Positions 1-6,983 of a stretch of 15,255 bases of DNA are shown in pieces. Under the pieces are notes generated by a model. It was not told the DNA's origin. It did not search any database and saw only the letters and a program-made list of their open reading frames with translations. The translations under genes and the position numbers were made by a program. This DNA is from JAFGIT01 sp016929465 [NCBI: Candidatus Coatesbacteria bacterium] (GTDB taxonomy: Bacteria > B130-G9), in NCBI GenBank assembly GCA_016929465.1, contig JAFGIT010000083.1:1-15255 (forward strand). Reading direction: 5' to 3'. Every line of letters begins with the position of its first letter. The first letter of the stretch is position 1.

Positions 1-1172
1 ATTATTGTCGCCAGATCATCGGGGCGTATGACGTAGAGCAGGTCTCTATTGAGGGATTAATGATCGAGGACTGCACATATTCCTGGGTAGAGTTTCCATC
101 CGGGTTGACTTTTTACAGTGGCACGGCAGTCATCTGCAATAACAGCACAATCAGCTTCAGAGACACCATCGTAACATCCAGCTATAGCGGTATCAGCTGC
201 TCTGACTGTGACCTTGAGATTGTGGGAACTGAAATCACAAAGAACTCGCAAGTCGGTCTTAGCGTCCGTGGCGATAGCTGCCTGACTATATCGCACACAA
301 TAGCGACCGGCAACAGCATCGGCATCGACTGCTTCTCAGGATGCGATGCCCAGATTCTGAATTGCCTCATAGCTGGAAACCGCGAATGTGGCATAAGCTT
401 TGGTCAAACCTCAGCCGCTATTCTGGGCACCACGATTGCTGGAAACTCCAGGCACTCCTCGACAGGTTGTGGCGTTCAAAGCAATTCGAATTCTGAGACT
501 TTCTTGAGCGATTGCATAATATGGGACAACCCTCGCACGTTCAACAGGACGCACGGCTCGATTACTGTCCAGCATAGTGATTTGGATGGGGCGTTCGAGG
601 GTGAGGGAAATATCGCATCTGACCCCATGTTCACGAGAGGGCCTCTCGGCGAATACTATCTTCACCCCGACTGCCCGTGTATAGATGCTGGAAGCCAATC
701 TGCGGAGGAAGCCGGGCTTTCGGACCGGACGACGCAAACGGACGGCACGCCGGATTCCGGCATGGTCGATATGGGCTACCATTACCCAATAGCCGAGGCG
801 GATGTCGGGGTAAGCTGCTCGCTCAATGCGGACGAATTTGCGCCTGGAGATGTGATACGGGCCTCTATGGGTTTGGAGAATAGAGGCTCGGATATCGCAG
901 TGGATATCTACGCGGTAATTGTGCTGCCGGACGGCTCGGTGATTTCGCTCATAGAGGGCGCTTTTGGGGTCGGTCTTTGGCCCTGGCACTCCGATTTGCT
1001 TCTGCCCTCGGGCTTTGCCGCCGGCCCTCAGATTATCTTCGAACTGGCCATACCACTCAGCACTGAATCTGGAGATTACTCTTTCATTGCCGCGGTCTGC
1101 TGGCCGGGGATGGAGTATTCCGGTCTGTTATCGAGCGATGAGAGCAGATTCTCGATAGCGCCGCTCGAGTGA
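1..1172 (+). CDS. Secreted right-handed beta-helix protein with C-terminal beta-sandwich module (5' partial)
   Basis: The reading frame is open to the left edge of the window (first full codon at 3), so the ATG at 60 is probably internal and the N-terminus lies outside; 389 residues are visible. Seen, numbering from the ATG at 60: irregular beta-helix rungs with glycine and asparagine turns (GIS, GLS, GID, each followed by an N-rich turn) up to about residue 157; a cap at about 188-244 containing CPCIDAG and ending MGYHYP; and a beta-sandwich-like module at about 246-368 with GD, ENRG, LPDG, PWHS and GDYSF signatures. Rungs are rich in cysteine. Such proteins are normally exported and act as surface adhesins or polysaccharide-binding or -cleaving proteins, but no catalytic residues can be assigned here. 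No C-terminal sorting signal is apparent. The cap is about 70% identical to that of the beta-helix protein at 3988-5985. The specific function is unknown. Confidence 0.85.
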   Translation, partial: YCRQIIGAYDVEQVSIEGLMIEDCTYSWVEFPSGLTFYSGTAVICNNSTISFRDTIVTSSYSGISCSDCDLEIVGTEITKNSQVGLSVRGDSCLTISHTIATGNSIGIDCFSGCDAQILNCLIAGNRECGISFGQTSAAILGTTIAGNSRHSSTGCGVQSNSNSETFLSDCIIWDNPRTFNRTHGSITVQHSDLDGAFEGEGNIASDPMFTRGPLGEYYLHPDCPCIDAGSQSAEEAGLSDRTTQTDGTPDSGMVDMGYHYPIAEADVGVSCSLNADEFAPGDVIRASMGLENRGSDIAVDIYAVIVLPDGSVISLIEGAFGVGLWPWHSDLLLPSGFAAGPQIIFELAIPLSTESGDYSFIAAVCWPGMEYSGLLSSDESRFSIAPLE

Positions 1173-1242
1173 ATCAATACGTTATTTATCGCCTCTCGGC
1201 CACCAAGAACGGTCAATATAGCCGCAAAAAAGCCCCTCCCTT

Positions 1243-1269
1243 TTAACTTGCTCCTCATAAACGTTTAAT
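1243..1269 (+). promoter_or_regulatory. Weak sigma70-like promoter candidate for the PHP gene
   Basis: A good -10 hexamer, TTTAAT, lies at 1264-1269 in a locally AT-rich stretch. The best -35 is poor: TTAACT at 1243-1248 with a short 15-bp spacer. If used, transcription would begin near 1276 and the 5' leader would contain the whole inverted repeat at 1290-1342. This is a pattern match only. Confidence 0.22.
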
Positions 1270-1289
1270 TGCGGCTGCGCAGTGGGGAT

Positions 1290-1342
1290 ATACCTTTCCC
1301 GGCGAATGCTGGTTTGGCACCCTAATTAATTGGGAAAGGTAT
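1290..1342 (+). promoter_or_regulatory. 11-bp inverted repeat covering the Shine-Dalgarno and start codon of the PHP gene
   Basis: The left arm ATACCTTTCCC (1290-1300) is the exact reverse complement of the right arm GGGAAAGGTAT (1332-1342), with a 31-nt loop. The right arm contains the purine-rich Shine-Dalgarno (GGGAAAGG) and the first two bases of the ATG at 1341. In RNA the stem could gain one U-G pair at its base (1289 with 1343). A folded leader would hide the ribosome-binding site, which suggests translational control. The same symmetry in DNA could instead be an operator, although a 31-bp gap is long for one. The repeat is seen directly; its function is inferred. Confidence 0.55.
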
Positions 1343-2378
1343 GATGAAAAAAGAGCTCGCGAGCTGTCATCTGGTCTCCCCAGAAGATGGCAAGGTCCTC
1401 TCCAGGGAAGGATACCTGAAGTCGGATCTTCACGTTCACTCATCCGCTTCGCATGATGTCCTGTCGATTGCGTCTCTGAGCCCAAAGTCGCTCTATGAGA
1501 AGGCGAGGAGAAGGGGATTGGACTACATATCCTTTACCGACCACGACACTATGGACGCCTACGACTCAGTGGGCTGGGAGCGAGAGGGTCTGGTTCCCGG
1601 CGTCGAGATCAGGATCAGGGACTTGAGGCTGGTCGGGCACACACTCCACATCAACGTTTACACGCTGAGCAGGTCACAATTCAACGAGTTGAATAAAATC
1701 GCGAAGGTCGCGTGCGATCTATCACTATTCGTTCAATATTGCAGGGAAGAGAGCCTGCCGTACGTGTATAACCACCCATTCTATTTCGAGAACCACGACA
1801 GCCCCAATATCAGCGCAATACTGAATATCACGCCAATGTTCCCCGTCATCGAGTACAACATGCACAGGGTGAAGATGAAGAACAAGCTCGCGATCATGCT
1901 TGCGGAGCGGTTTGGCAAGGGCGTGATGGCAACGACGGATACCCATACCGGCGACGTGGGCAAGGCTTTCACCCTTGCGAGAGGTGCGGGCTTTGGGGAG
2001 TATTTCCGGAATGTTGCCGAGGGCAGAGCCTACTTGGTGCCGAAAGACCTCACGAAGGATGGATTGGCGAAGGAGACAAAGGACCTTCTCAGCTTCATCT
2101 CACTGTGTGGCAAGGGTGGGGAGGCTATTGGCGGCAAATGCCACTCGCCGATCGACGCGGTCGTCGAGCTTCTCGGTAACAGGGTGTTGAGAGGATCGGC
2201 AGAGCTGATAAAGATGTCAGGAGCGCTTTGCAGGGCAATTAACCGCCTTGACCTGCCCAATCGGCTCGGCAAAAGCCTTCATGACTCCCTCGCCTACGCT
2301 GCGATATTGAGATGCTATCTCGGCCATCAGAACTTCAAGGCAAGGCGGATCGGAAGCCAATTGAACTTCATGCTATAG
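1341..2378 (+). CDS. PHP-domain metal-dependent hydrolase/phosphoesterase
   Basis: A 345-residue protein with the PHP (polymerase and histidinol phosphatase) fold. Metal-ligand motifs are present in order: DLHVH (H31, H33), TDHDT (H68), a glutamate at E89 in PGVEI, an NHP motif after about residue 140, and DTHTGDVG near residue 200. The trinuclear metal centre therefore looks intact and the enzyme is probably active on a phosphate ester; the substrate is unknown. The first ATG is followed at once by a second (1344), and the purine-rich site GGGAAAGG is spaced better for the second. No signal peptide is visible, so it is probably cytoplasmic. The GT4 glycosyltransferase starts 41 nt downstream on the same strand, consistent with co-transcription; PHP domains and GT4 enzymes are, from memory, also found fused in some bacteria. 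The region after about residue 215 is not clearly PHP and may be a helical extension. Confidence 0.85.
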   Translation: MMKKELASCHLVSPEDGKVLSREGYLKSDLHVHSSASHDVLSIASLSPKSLYEKARRRGLDYISFTDHDTMDAYDSVGWEREGLVPGVEIRIRDLRLVGHTLHINVYTLSRSQFNELNKIAKVACDLSLFVQYCREESLPYVYNHPFYFENHDSPNISAILNITPMFPVIEYNMHRVKMKNKLAIMLAERFGKGVMATTDTHTGDVGKAFTLARGAGFGEYFRNVAEGRAYLVPKDLTKDGLAKETKDLLSFISLCGKGGEAIGGKCHSPIDAVVELLGNRVLRGSAELIKMSGALCRAINRLDLPNRLGKSLHDSLAYAAILRCYLGHQNFKARRIGSQLNFML

Positions 2379-2390
2379 AGCTATATAGCT
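2379..2390. repeat. 12-bp perfect palindrome AGCTATATAGCT
   Basis: The palindrome begins on the base after the PHP stop codon (TAG at 2376-2378) and ends 16 nt before the Shine-Dalgarno of the glycosyltransferase gene. There is no T-run after it, so it is not a classic terminator. It could be a small operator, a processing site or chance. Confidence 0.35.
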
Positions 2391-2406
2391 GAGTTAATCA
2401 GAATTT

Positions 2407-2412
2407 GGGAGG
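2407..2412 (+). promoter_or_regulatory. Shine-Dalgarno GGGAGG that fixes the glycosyltransferase start at 2420
   Basis: GGGAGG is spaced 7 nt from the ATG at 2420. A TTG at 2405 in the same frame would overlap the site itself and lacks its own ribosome-binding site. The string ATTTGGGAGGA here recurs with the same spacing before the ATG at 3988. Confidence 0.8.
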
Positions 2413-2419
2413 ATCGGAG

Positions 2420-3664
2420 ATGAGAGTCCTTCTTTTGTCCAATACGCTCGGTAGATGGGGCGATATAAACGGTGTCGAGTATACATACAATTCGCTCCTG
2501 CCGCATTTCAGGAAATCTGGCATCCAGGTCGATTGCGTGACCTATGGCCCAACAGAGAGCTATTTCACCGACGGCATAGTCAGCATCAGGACACACAAGC
2601 CACTCTGGCCGGTCAGGATCGACCCGACGCTCAGAATCGATCCCGCGCTCCTGCTCGACATGAATCTGCATTTCACGAATCTCGCGAGAGAGATCTACAG
2701 CAAAGACTATGATGTCGTGCACACTGCCACACCTGATCCGCTCGGGATGATCGGCAATCGGCTGGCGAAGGAACGTGGGACCCCGCTCGTCGGTGCGTAT
2801 CACACTGCCGTGGACAAATACGCCAGGATAAGGGTGGGCAAGGCACTCGGGAGCAACGCCGGCAGGATGGCGGGATTCGTAGTGAACCGCTTCCTGAAGA
2901 GCTATTACAACGAGGCCGATCTCGTTATCGTACCCTCACATTATGTAAAGGACGAGCTCTCTAAAGAGCTGAAGACACGCGTCGAGGTTCTGACCCACGG
3001 CATCGATACATACCTTTTCTCACCGGAGAAAAGAGAACGCAACGACGGCAAGGTGCAAGCCCTATACGTTGGCCGCGTGGCGCCGGAGAAGAACATGCAG
3101 CTCTTGACTGCGATCTTCTCGAAGCGGAGGGATGTTGAGCTCAAGGTCGTCGGTGACGGCCCATACCTTCAGGAGATGAAGCGAGTCGCGCCCGATGCGA
3201 CCTATACAGGGATGCTGACGGGCGAGGCATTATACAGGGCCTTTGCTGACGCAGATTTCTTCGTATTTCCTTCGAGGACAGACACTTTCGGCAACGTGGT
3301 CCTCCAGGCGCTCGGTTCGGGCTTGCCTGTGGTCGTTACAGACGGCATGGCTCCGAAGGAGCAAATCCAGCACGGCGTGACGGGCTTCGTTGCGAATGAT
3401 GATAATGACTTCTTACGGTTCGTGGACACACTCGTCTGGAGCCCGGCCCTCCGCCAGAAAATGGGTCTTGCAGCCAGGGCATACGCCGAGGGCGAGACCT
3501 GGGGCAGCGTGTTCGAGACGCTATTGACCCAGTATGAGCTGGCAGCGAAGCTGCAGAAGGACCGGCGAAGAGACCCAAGAAGAGATTATTCACCAATCCC
3601 GATGTTCGGAACGGACTACTCTCCCCTCGATATCCATCCATATTGGCCAACAGCAGGACGCTGA
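2420..3664 (+). CDS. GT4-family (GT-B fold) glycosyltransferase
   Basis: A 414-residue glycosyltransferase of the large GT4 (group 1) family. Seen: a Rossmann start MRVLLLSN, the glycine-containing acceptor loop NGVEYTYN (about 17-24), the linker LTHGIDT (191-197), the donor-domain strand YVGRVAPEKN (216-225), GDGPYL (245-250), and the nucleotide-sugar-binding stretch FPSRTDTFG (283-291) followed by GLPVV. The usual EX7E motif is modified: D288 and Q296 take the places of the two glutamates. The aspartate form is, from memory, common in SqdX/MgtA/PimB-like lipid glycosyltransferases, while the glutamine is less usual. It probably transfers a sugar to a lipid or glycan acceptor on the cytoplasmic side of the membrane. 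It follows the PHP gene closely and likely shares its transcript. The start at 2420 is set by GGGAGG seven bases upstream. Donor and acceptor cannot be named. Confidence 0.9.
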   Translation: MRVLLLSNTLGRWGDINGVEYTYNSLLPHFRKSGIQVDCVTYGPTESYFTDGIVSIRTHKPLWPVRIDPTLRIDPALLLDMNLHFTNLAREIYSKDYDVVHTATPDPLGMIGNRLAKERGTPLVGAYHTAVDKYARIRVGKALGSNAGRMAGFVVNRFLKSYYNEADLVIVPSHYVKDELSKELKTRVEVLTHGIDTYLFSPEKRERNDGKVQALYVGRVAPEKNMQLLTAIFSKRRDVELKVVGDGPYLQEMKRVAPDATYTGMLTGEALYRAFADADFFVFPSRTDTFGNVVLQALGSGLPVVVTDGMAPKEQIQHGVTGFVANDDNDFLRFVDTLVWSPALRQKMGLAARAYAEGETWGSVFETLLTQYELAAKLQKDRRRDPRRDYSPIPMFGTDYSPLDIHPYWPTAGR

Positions 3665-3879
3665 ATAGGCATAGAGCCTGGGGGAAGTACGTCCCACATT
3701 CGTCCCTGGATCGCCCAGAATGGGCGTGACTATGGCTACCATTGTATTCCCCCTTTTCAGGGGAAGAAAATGCGGGCCATGTCTCCTTCGTCGCCAAACA
3801 CATACAATCGCACCGCGACCGGCGGACGGGAACTGGACTTCGGAACTCACCCGCAATCGAGCTCAGCCCGGGTCGGGCA

Positions 3880-3908
3880 TTGTCATCCCCAATTCATGTT
3901 GATACTAT
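3880..3908 (+). promoter_or_regulatory. Candidate sigma70 promoter for the second beta-helix gene
   Basis: TTGTCA (3880-3885, 5 of 6 matches to the consensus) and TACTAT (3903-3908, 4 of 6) are separated by 17 bp. The overlapping TATACT at 3906-3911 is a better -10 but would need a 20-bp spacer. Transcription would start near 3915, giving a leader of about 70 nt. Prediction from pattern only. Confidence 0.35.
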
Positions 3909-3974
3909 ACTATCCTCACGTTACCTGCGATTATCACGTTCTTTGCCGGTAGAGCGATTATATCAGAGGGATTT

Positions 3975-3980
3975 GGGAGG
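3975..3980 (+). promoter_or_regulatory. Shine-Dalgarno GGGAGG that fixes the beta-helix start at 3988
   Basis: GGGAGG lies 7 nt before the ATG at 3988. Starting there gives a clean signal peptide. Starting at 3742 would bury that signal peptide 82 residues inside the protein, so the downstream start is strongly favoured. Confidence 0.85.
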
Positions 3981-3987
3981 AACCAGA

Positions 3988-5985
3988 ATGAGGATAGCAG
4001 CGGTAGTAGCGGCCCTTGCCTTAACGCAATTCGTCGCCTTTGGGCAACCTTCGATTACGGTCTATACAGATGCCAGTTCCTATCAATTAGGCGAAACGAT
4101 AGAGGTCAGCCTATCCGCCGAAAATGCCGGTGAGGCGATGTCGGTCGATGTCTATGTGGGGCTCATTTTGCCCAATGGTGAGGCCTGGACCGCGAGATGG
4201 GATGGCTGGGGCTACTCGATCCAACCGTGGCTCTCGAATCATCATGTGCCAGCCGGATTCGAGATGGAACCATCGACGTTCTGGACAATCGACTTGCCCT
4301 CCTATGCGCCGCCGATCGCGAGTGACGGGGATTACGCTTTCGCGGCGCTTCTCACATATCCGGGGACGTTCGATTGGCTGGCTAATGCCAGCCTGGCACC
4401 ATTCGCGGTCGAGGAGAACATCGGCTCCCACTATTACGTGGACGCCGAGTCTGGCTCTGATGACAATGACGGTTCATCGGAATCACCCTGGCGAACCATC
4501 ACCCACGCGCTGGCGTCGGTTGATGGCTCGAAAGAGAAGCCAGTCGAGGTCCACGTCGCGGCCGGCACGTATGCGACCTCCACGAATGGCGAGACATTAC
4601 CTCTGAATATGAAGAGTTATCTCTCGCTCAGTGGTAAGGATGCCGCAACCACGATCCTAGACGCAGAAAGCGAGGCGCCGCATGTCATCTACTGCGAGAG
4701 CGTCGATAAAGCGACAATCGAGCGCCTGACGATTACTGGCGGGAATGGAGCCATATCAGGCGAGCGATTCAGCCACGGGGCGGGGATCTACTGCTGCGAG
4801 AACGGTTCCGTCTCGATCCGCCATAACACAATCTCGGGCAACGTAACTCGCGGCCCGCAGCAAGACTCCGAGGGTGGCGGAATATATTCCTTTGATACCC
4901 GCATTGAGATTGACGGTAACACCATAACAAAGAACTCAGCGGACCAAGGTGGCGCGATCACTTGCTTCTCTGACCAAGCCGTCATCCACGGCAATATCAT
5001 CTCAGGCAATCTCGCATTTAATGCAGCCGGAATATGCTGCTCAGGAACAGCGGCGACAATCACCGCGAATGTCATCACAAATAATGTCGCGAGTTCGTCA
5101 GACTGGGCCACTGCCGGGATCGAATGCTACTGGGGCAGCTACTCCATCATAGGAAACACGATCTCAAACAATTCTGTTCAGAGCCATGGCTGCGGTGCAA
5201 TGCATTTAGCTGAATGCCATTCTTGGACAATTGAGGGGAATGAGATCGCCGGTAACTCGGGAGAGTATTGCGTCAAGTTGTATGGCATATATCACGATAG
5301 TGTCGTCCGAGATAATTCCATTACTGACAACTCTGCCTACCTCGGGGGCGGGGGCCTGTTTTCCAGCGGCAGCTATGCTCAGCTACTCGTGGATGACAAT
5401 AAAATCTCGGGCAACACGGGGAGTAGAGGCGGCGGGATGTATTTCTACGGCATATATGCACCAGCTATTATCACTGGGAATTCGATATCCGGAAATTCAG
5501 CTTTTACCTACGGTGGGGGGATCTATTTGGCAGGCTGCCCGGAAGCCACGATTTTCGACAACATCATCACGGGCAATACAGCTCTGAAAGGCGGCGGCAT
5601 TTACTGCGCCGGTGATACGCCAGAAATCCGGAGCAACACGATGGTCCTCAACACGGCTCCCCAGGGCGGCGCGGTCTACAATGACAACATGAGTTCCGCG
5701 ACGGCCATTGACTGCATACTCTGGGACAACGGCGAATCGCTCTTCGACTGCATTCCGACCTATTGCTGCATAGAGAGCTCATACGGGGGGATCACCAACG
5801 TCCACGACAACCCGCTGTTCGTCCTCGGCCCCCTCGGCGATTACTACCTCGACCCGAACAGCCCCTGTATTGATACCGGAAGCCGCCTCGCAACCGACGC
5901 AGGCCTCTCTGACAGGACCACGCAAGCCGACGGCACGCCGGACGCCGGCTATGTGGATATGGGGTATCATTATCCGCTGCAGTAG
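3988..5985 (+). CDS. Exported right-handed beta-helix protein with N-terminal beta-sandwich module
   Basis: A 665-residue exported protein. Residues 1-19 form a signal peptide (short basic start, hydrophobic core, likely cut in AFG/QPS). Residues 22-141 are a beta-sandwich-like module with GE, ENAG, VDVYV, LPNG and GDYAF signatures. Residues 148-230 begin YYVDAESGSDDNDG and resemble the DUF1565-type entry of secreted beta-helix proteins. About eleven rungs follow, each with an N-x-I core and a GGGIY-type turn (for example NTISGN, NTITKN, NIISGN), to about residue 600. A cap at 608-665 has SPCIDTG and ends MGYHYPLQ. Several rungs have cysteine at the same place, after the GI(Y) turn. No anchor or sorting signal is visible at the C-terminus. 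It probably acts in the periplasm, on the surface or outside the cell; polysaccharide binding or cleavage is possible but no catalytic triad is identifiable. The downstream gene is convergent, 27 nt away. Confidence 0.88.
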   Translation: MRIAAVVAALALTQFVAFGQPSITVYTDASSYQLGETIEVSLSAENAGEAMSVDVYVGLILPNGEAWTARWDGWGYSIQPWLSNHHVPAGFEMEPSTFWTIDLPSYAPPIASDGDYAFAALLTYPGTFDWLANASLAPFAVEENIGSHYYVDAESGSDDNDGSSESPWRTITHALASVDGSKEKPVEVHVAAGTYATSTNGETLPLNMKSYLSLSGKDAATTILDAESEAPHVIYCESVDKATIERLTITGGNGAISGERFSHGAGIYCCENGSVSIRHNTISGNVTRGPQQDSEGGGIYSFDTRIEIDGNTITKNSADQGGAITCFSDQAVIHGNIISGNLAFNAAGICCSGTAATITANVITNNVASSSDWATAGIECYWGSYSIIGNTISNNSVQSHGCGAMHLAECHSWTIEGNEIAGNSGEYCVKLYGIYHDSVVRDNSITDNSAYLGGGGLFSSGSYAQLLVDDNKISGNTGSRGGGMYFYGIYAPAIITGNSISGNSAFTYGGGIYLAGCPEATIFDNIITGNTALKGGGIYCAGDTPEIRSNTMVLNTAPQGGAVYNDNMSSATAIDCILWDNGESLFDCIPTYCCIESSYGGITNVHDNPLFVLGPLGDYYLDPNSPCIDTGSRLATDAGLSDRTTQADGTPDAGYVDMGYHYPLQ

Positions 5986-6012
5986 GAGGCGGGGAGAAGG
6001 GAGAAGGCGCTT

Positions 6013-6966
6013 TCAGGTCTCCTGCATTCGCCCTCCGAACAATTCATCCGGGAATTCCGCTTCCGATGGTTGAATGAAGAGCGTCTCGAAGTCTAATTCC
6101 TGAGCGATTTCAAACGCCGCCGCATATTCCTCGGCAGTGATTCGCCTGCTCAGAATCTGATGCTCGAGCGCTTTGTATGCGGGTCGATATTGCCCCATCA
6201 AACTCACCGCGACATCCGTCGAGAGACCCTCGGCGATCCAGTTCAGCGATGCCCTCGTGTTCTCTGAATGTCCCGGTAGGACCAAGTGCCTAATGATGAG
6301 ACCCCGCGACGCAATGCCGTCCGCATCGAGCACGAGCGGGCCGGTTGCATGCCACATCGCTTTGAGCGCTTCGCGGGAGCGTGCGACGTAGTCCGGCGCA
6401 TTCGAGTATTCACGGGCGAGCACCGGGTCGGCGTAGCGGATGTCGGCGAGGTAGATGTCGATGATCCCTTCGAGCGTCTCGATCAGGCCCGTGGTCTCGT
6501 ATGAGCTGGTGTTATAGACGATAGGCAGGCTCAATCCCGCCCCGTAGGCAAGATTCAGCGCTTCCAGTATCCACGGCATGAATTGGGTCGGCGTGACGAG
6601 ATTGATGTTGTGGCAGCCCTGGTCCTGCAGGTCGAAGAAGACCTCGCATAGCTCGGCAGAGCTCAGCTCCCTGCCTTGGTCGAGCTGGCTGAAGCGGTGG
6701 TTCTGGCAGTAGATGCATCGCATTGTGCAGTGTGAGAAGAAGACGGTGCCGGAGCCTTTTGTGCCGCTAATCGGGGGCTCCTCTCCGTGGTGCGCTGCAT
6801 GTCTGAAGACCTTGGGTCTGATTCCTGCCCTGCAGAATCCCCGCTCGCCAGCCTCTCTATTGACACGGCACGCTCGGGGGCAGAGCTTGCAGTCGCGGTC
6901 GTTCTCCTTCAGGTGATCGAGTGCTTCCTCTATTCGCCGGAGCCGCTTCTCGACGTCAACTTCCAT
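6013..6966 (-). CDS. PflX-type radical SAM protein (COG1313-like)
   Basis: A 317-residue radical SAM enzyme. Seen: an N-terminal CxxCxxxC cluster (C26, C29, C33) plus C45; HGEEPPISG (60-68) and GSGTVFFS leading into the radical SAM motif C80-xxx-C84-xx-C87 followed by QN; and later NLVTPTQF and IDIYLADIRYAD. This layout matches PflX-like proteins, which are annotated as putative pyruvate formate-lyase activating enzymes but whose substrate is generally unknown, and it is related to the AmmeMemoRadiSam enzymes. It should bind a 4Fe-4S cluster and cleave S-adenosylmethionine in the cytoplasm. The frame is open upstream to 7050, but that would run into the preceding gene. The ATG at 6966, 17 nt after that gene's stop, is preferred although no strong Shine-Dalgarno precedes it. 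No glycyl-radical enzyme is in the window, so activation of PFL is not supported. It is last in a polysaccharide-synthesis transcription unit. Confidence 0.85.
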   Translation of the reverse strand: MEVDVEKRLRRIEEALDHLKENDRDCKLCPRACRVNREAGERGFCRAGIRPKVFRHAAHHGEEPPISGTKGSGTVFFSHCTMRCIYCQNHRFSQLDQGRELSSAELCEVFFDLQDQGCHNINLVTPTQFMPWILEALNLAYGAGLSLPIVYNTSSYETTGLIETLEGIIDIYLADIRYADPVLAREYSNAPDYVARSREALKAMWHATGPLVLDADGIASRGLIIRHLVLPGHSENTRASLNWIAEGLSTDVAVSLMGQYRPAYKALEHQILSRRITAEEYAAAFEIAQELDFETLFIQPSEAEFPDELFGGRMQET

Positions 6967-6983
6967 AGTGCCGTGTTCGGAGG

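Larger units (their letters stand above)
3665..3987 (+). other. 323-nt intergenic region with two short hairpins and a promoter candidate
   Basis: I see no convincing gene here: the frame of the downstream CDS is open back to 3742, but there is no ribosome-binding site and the resulting peptide lacks secretion or domain features. Two small hairpins follow the glycosyltransferase: CGCCCA/TGGGCG (3712-3717 and 3721-3726, 3-nt loop), and TTCCCC/GGGGAA (3747-3752 and 3760-3765). Neither is followed by a clear T-tract on the + strand, so termination is doubtful. The 3' third is AT-richer and contains the promoter candidate listed separately. Confidence 0.5.

Noticed and set aside
411-989. 192-codon - strand open frame
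   Set aside because: It is antisense to the beta-helix gene and arginine-rich, as expected from a shadow frame; the + strand frame has clear repeats and homology to the second beta-helix protein.
3712-3765. Two hairpins as a rho-independent terminator after the GT4 gene
   Set aside because: The stems are only six base pairs and neither is followed by a T-run on the + strand, so intrinsic termination is not supported.
3742-3987. N-terminal extension of the second beta-helix protein
   Set aside because: The frame is open, but starting at 3742 would bury the signal peptide and ignore the Shine-Dalgarno at 3975-3980. The promoter candidate also lies within this stretch.
4790-5660. Repeated short DNA motifs that could suggest a CRISPR or tandem array
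   Set aside because: The periodicity is that of beta-helix rungs in a coding frame; the repeats are degenerate in DNA and conserved only as protein motifs.
6013-6966. Assignment as pyruvate formate-lyase activating enzyme PflA
   Set aside because: The extra N-terminal cysteine cluster and the HGEEPPISG stretch fit the PflX-like group, and no pyruvate formate-lyase or other glycyl-radical enzyme is nearby.
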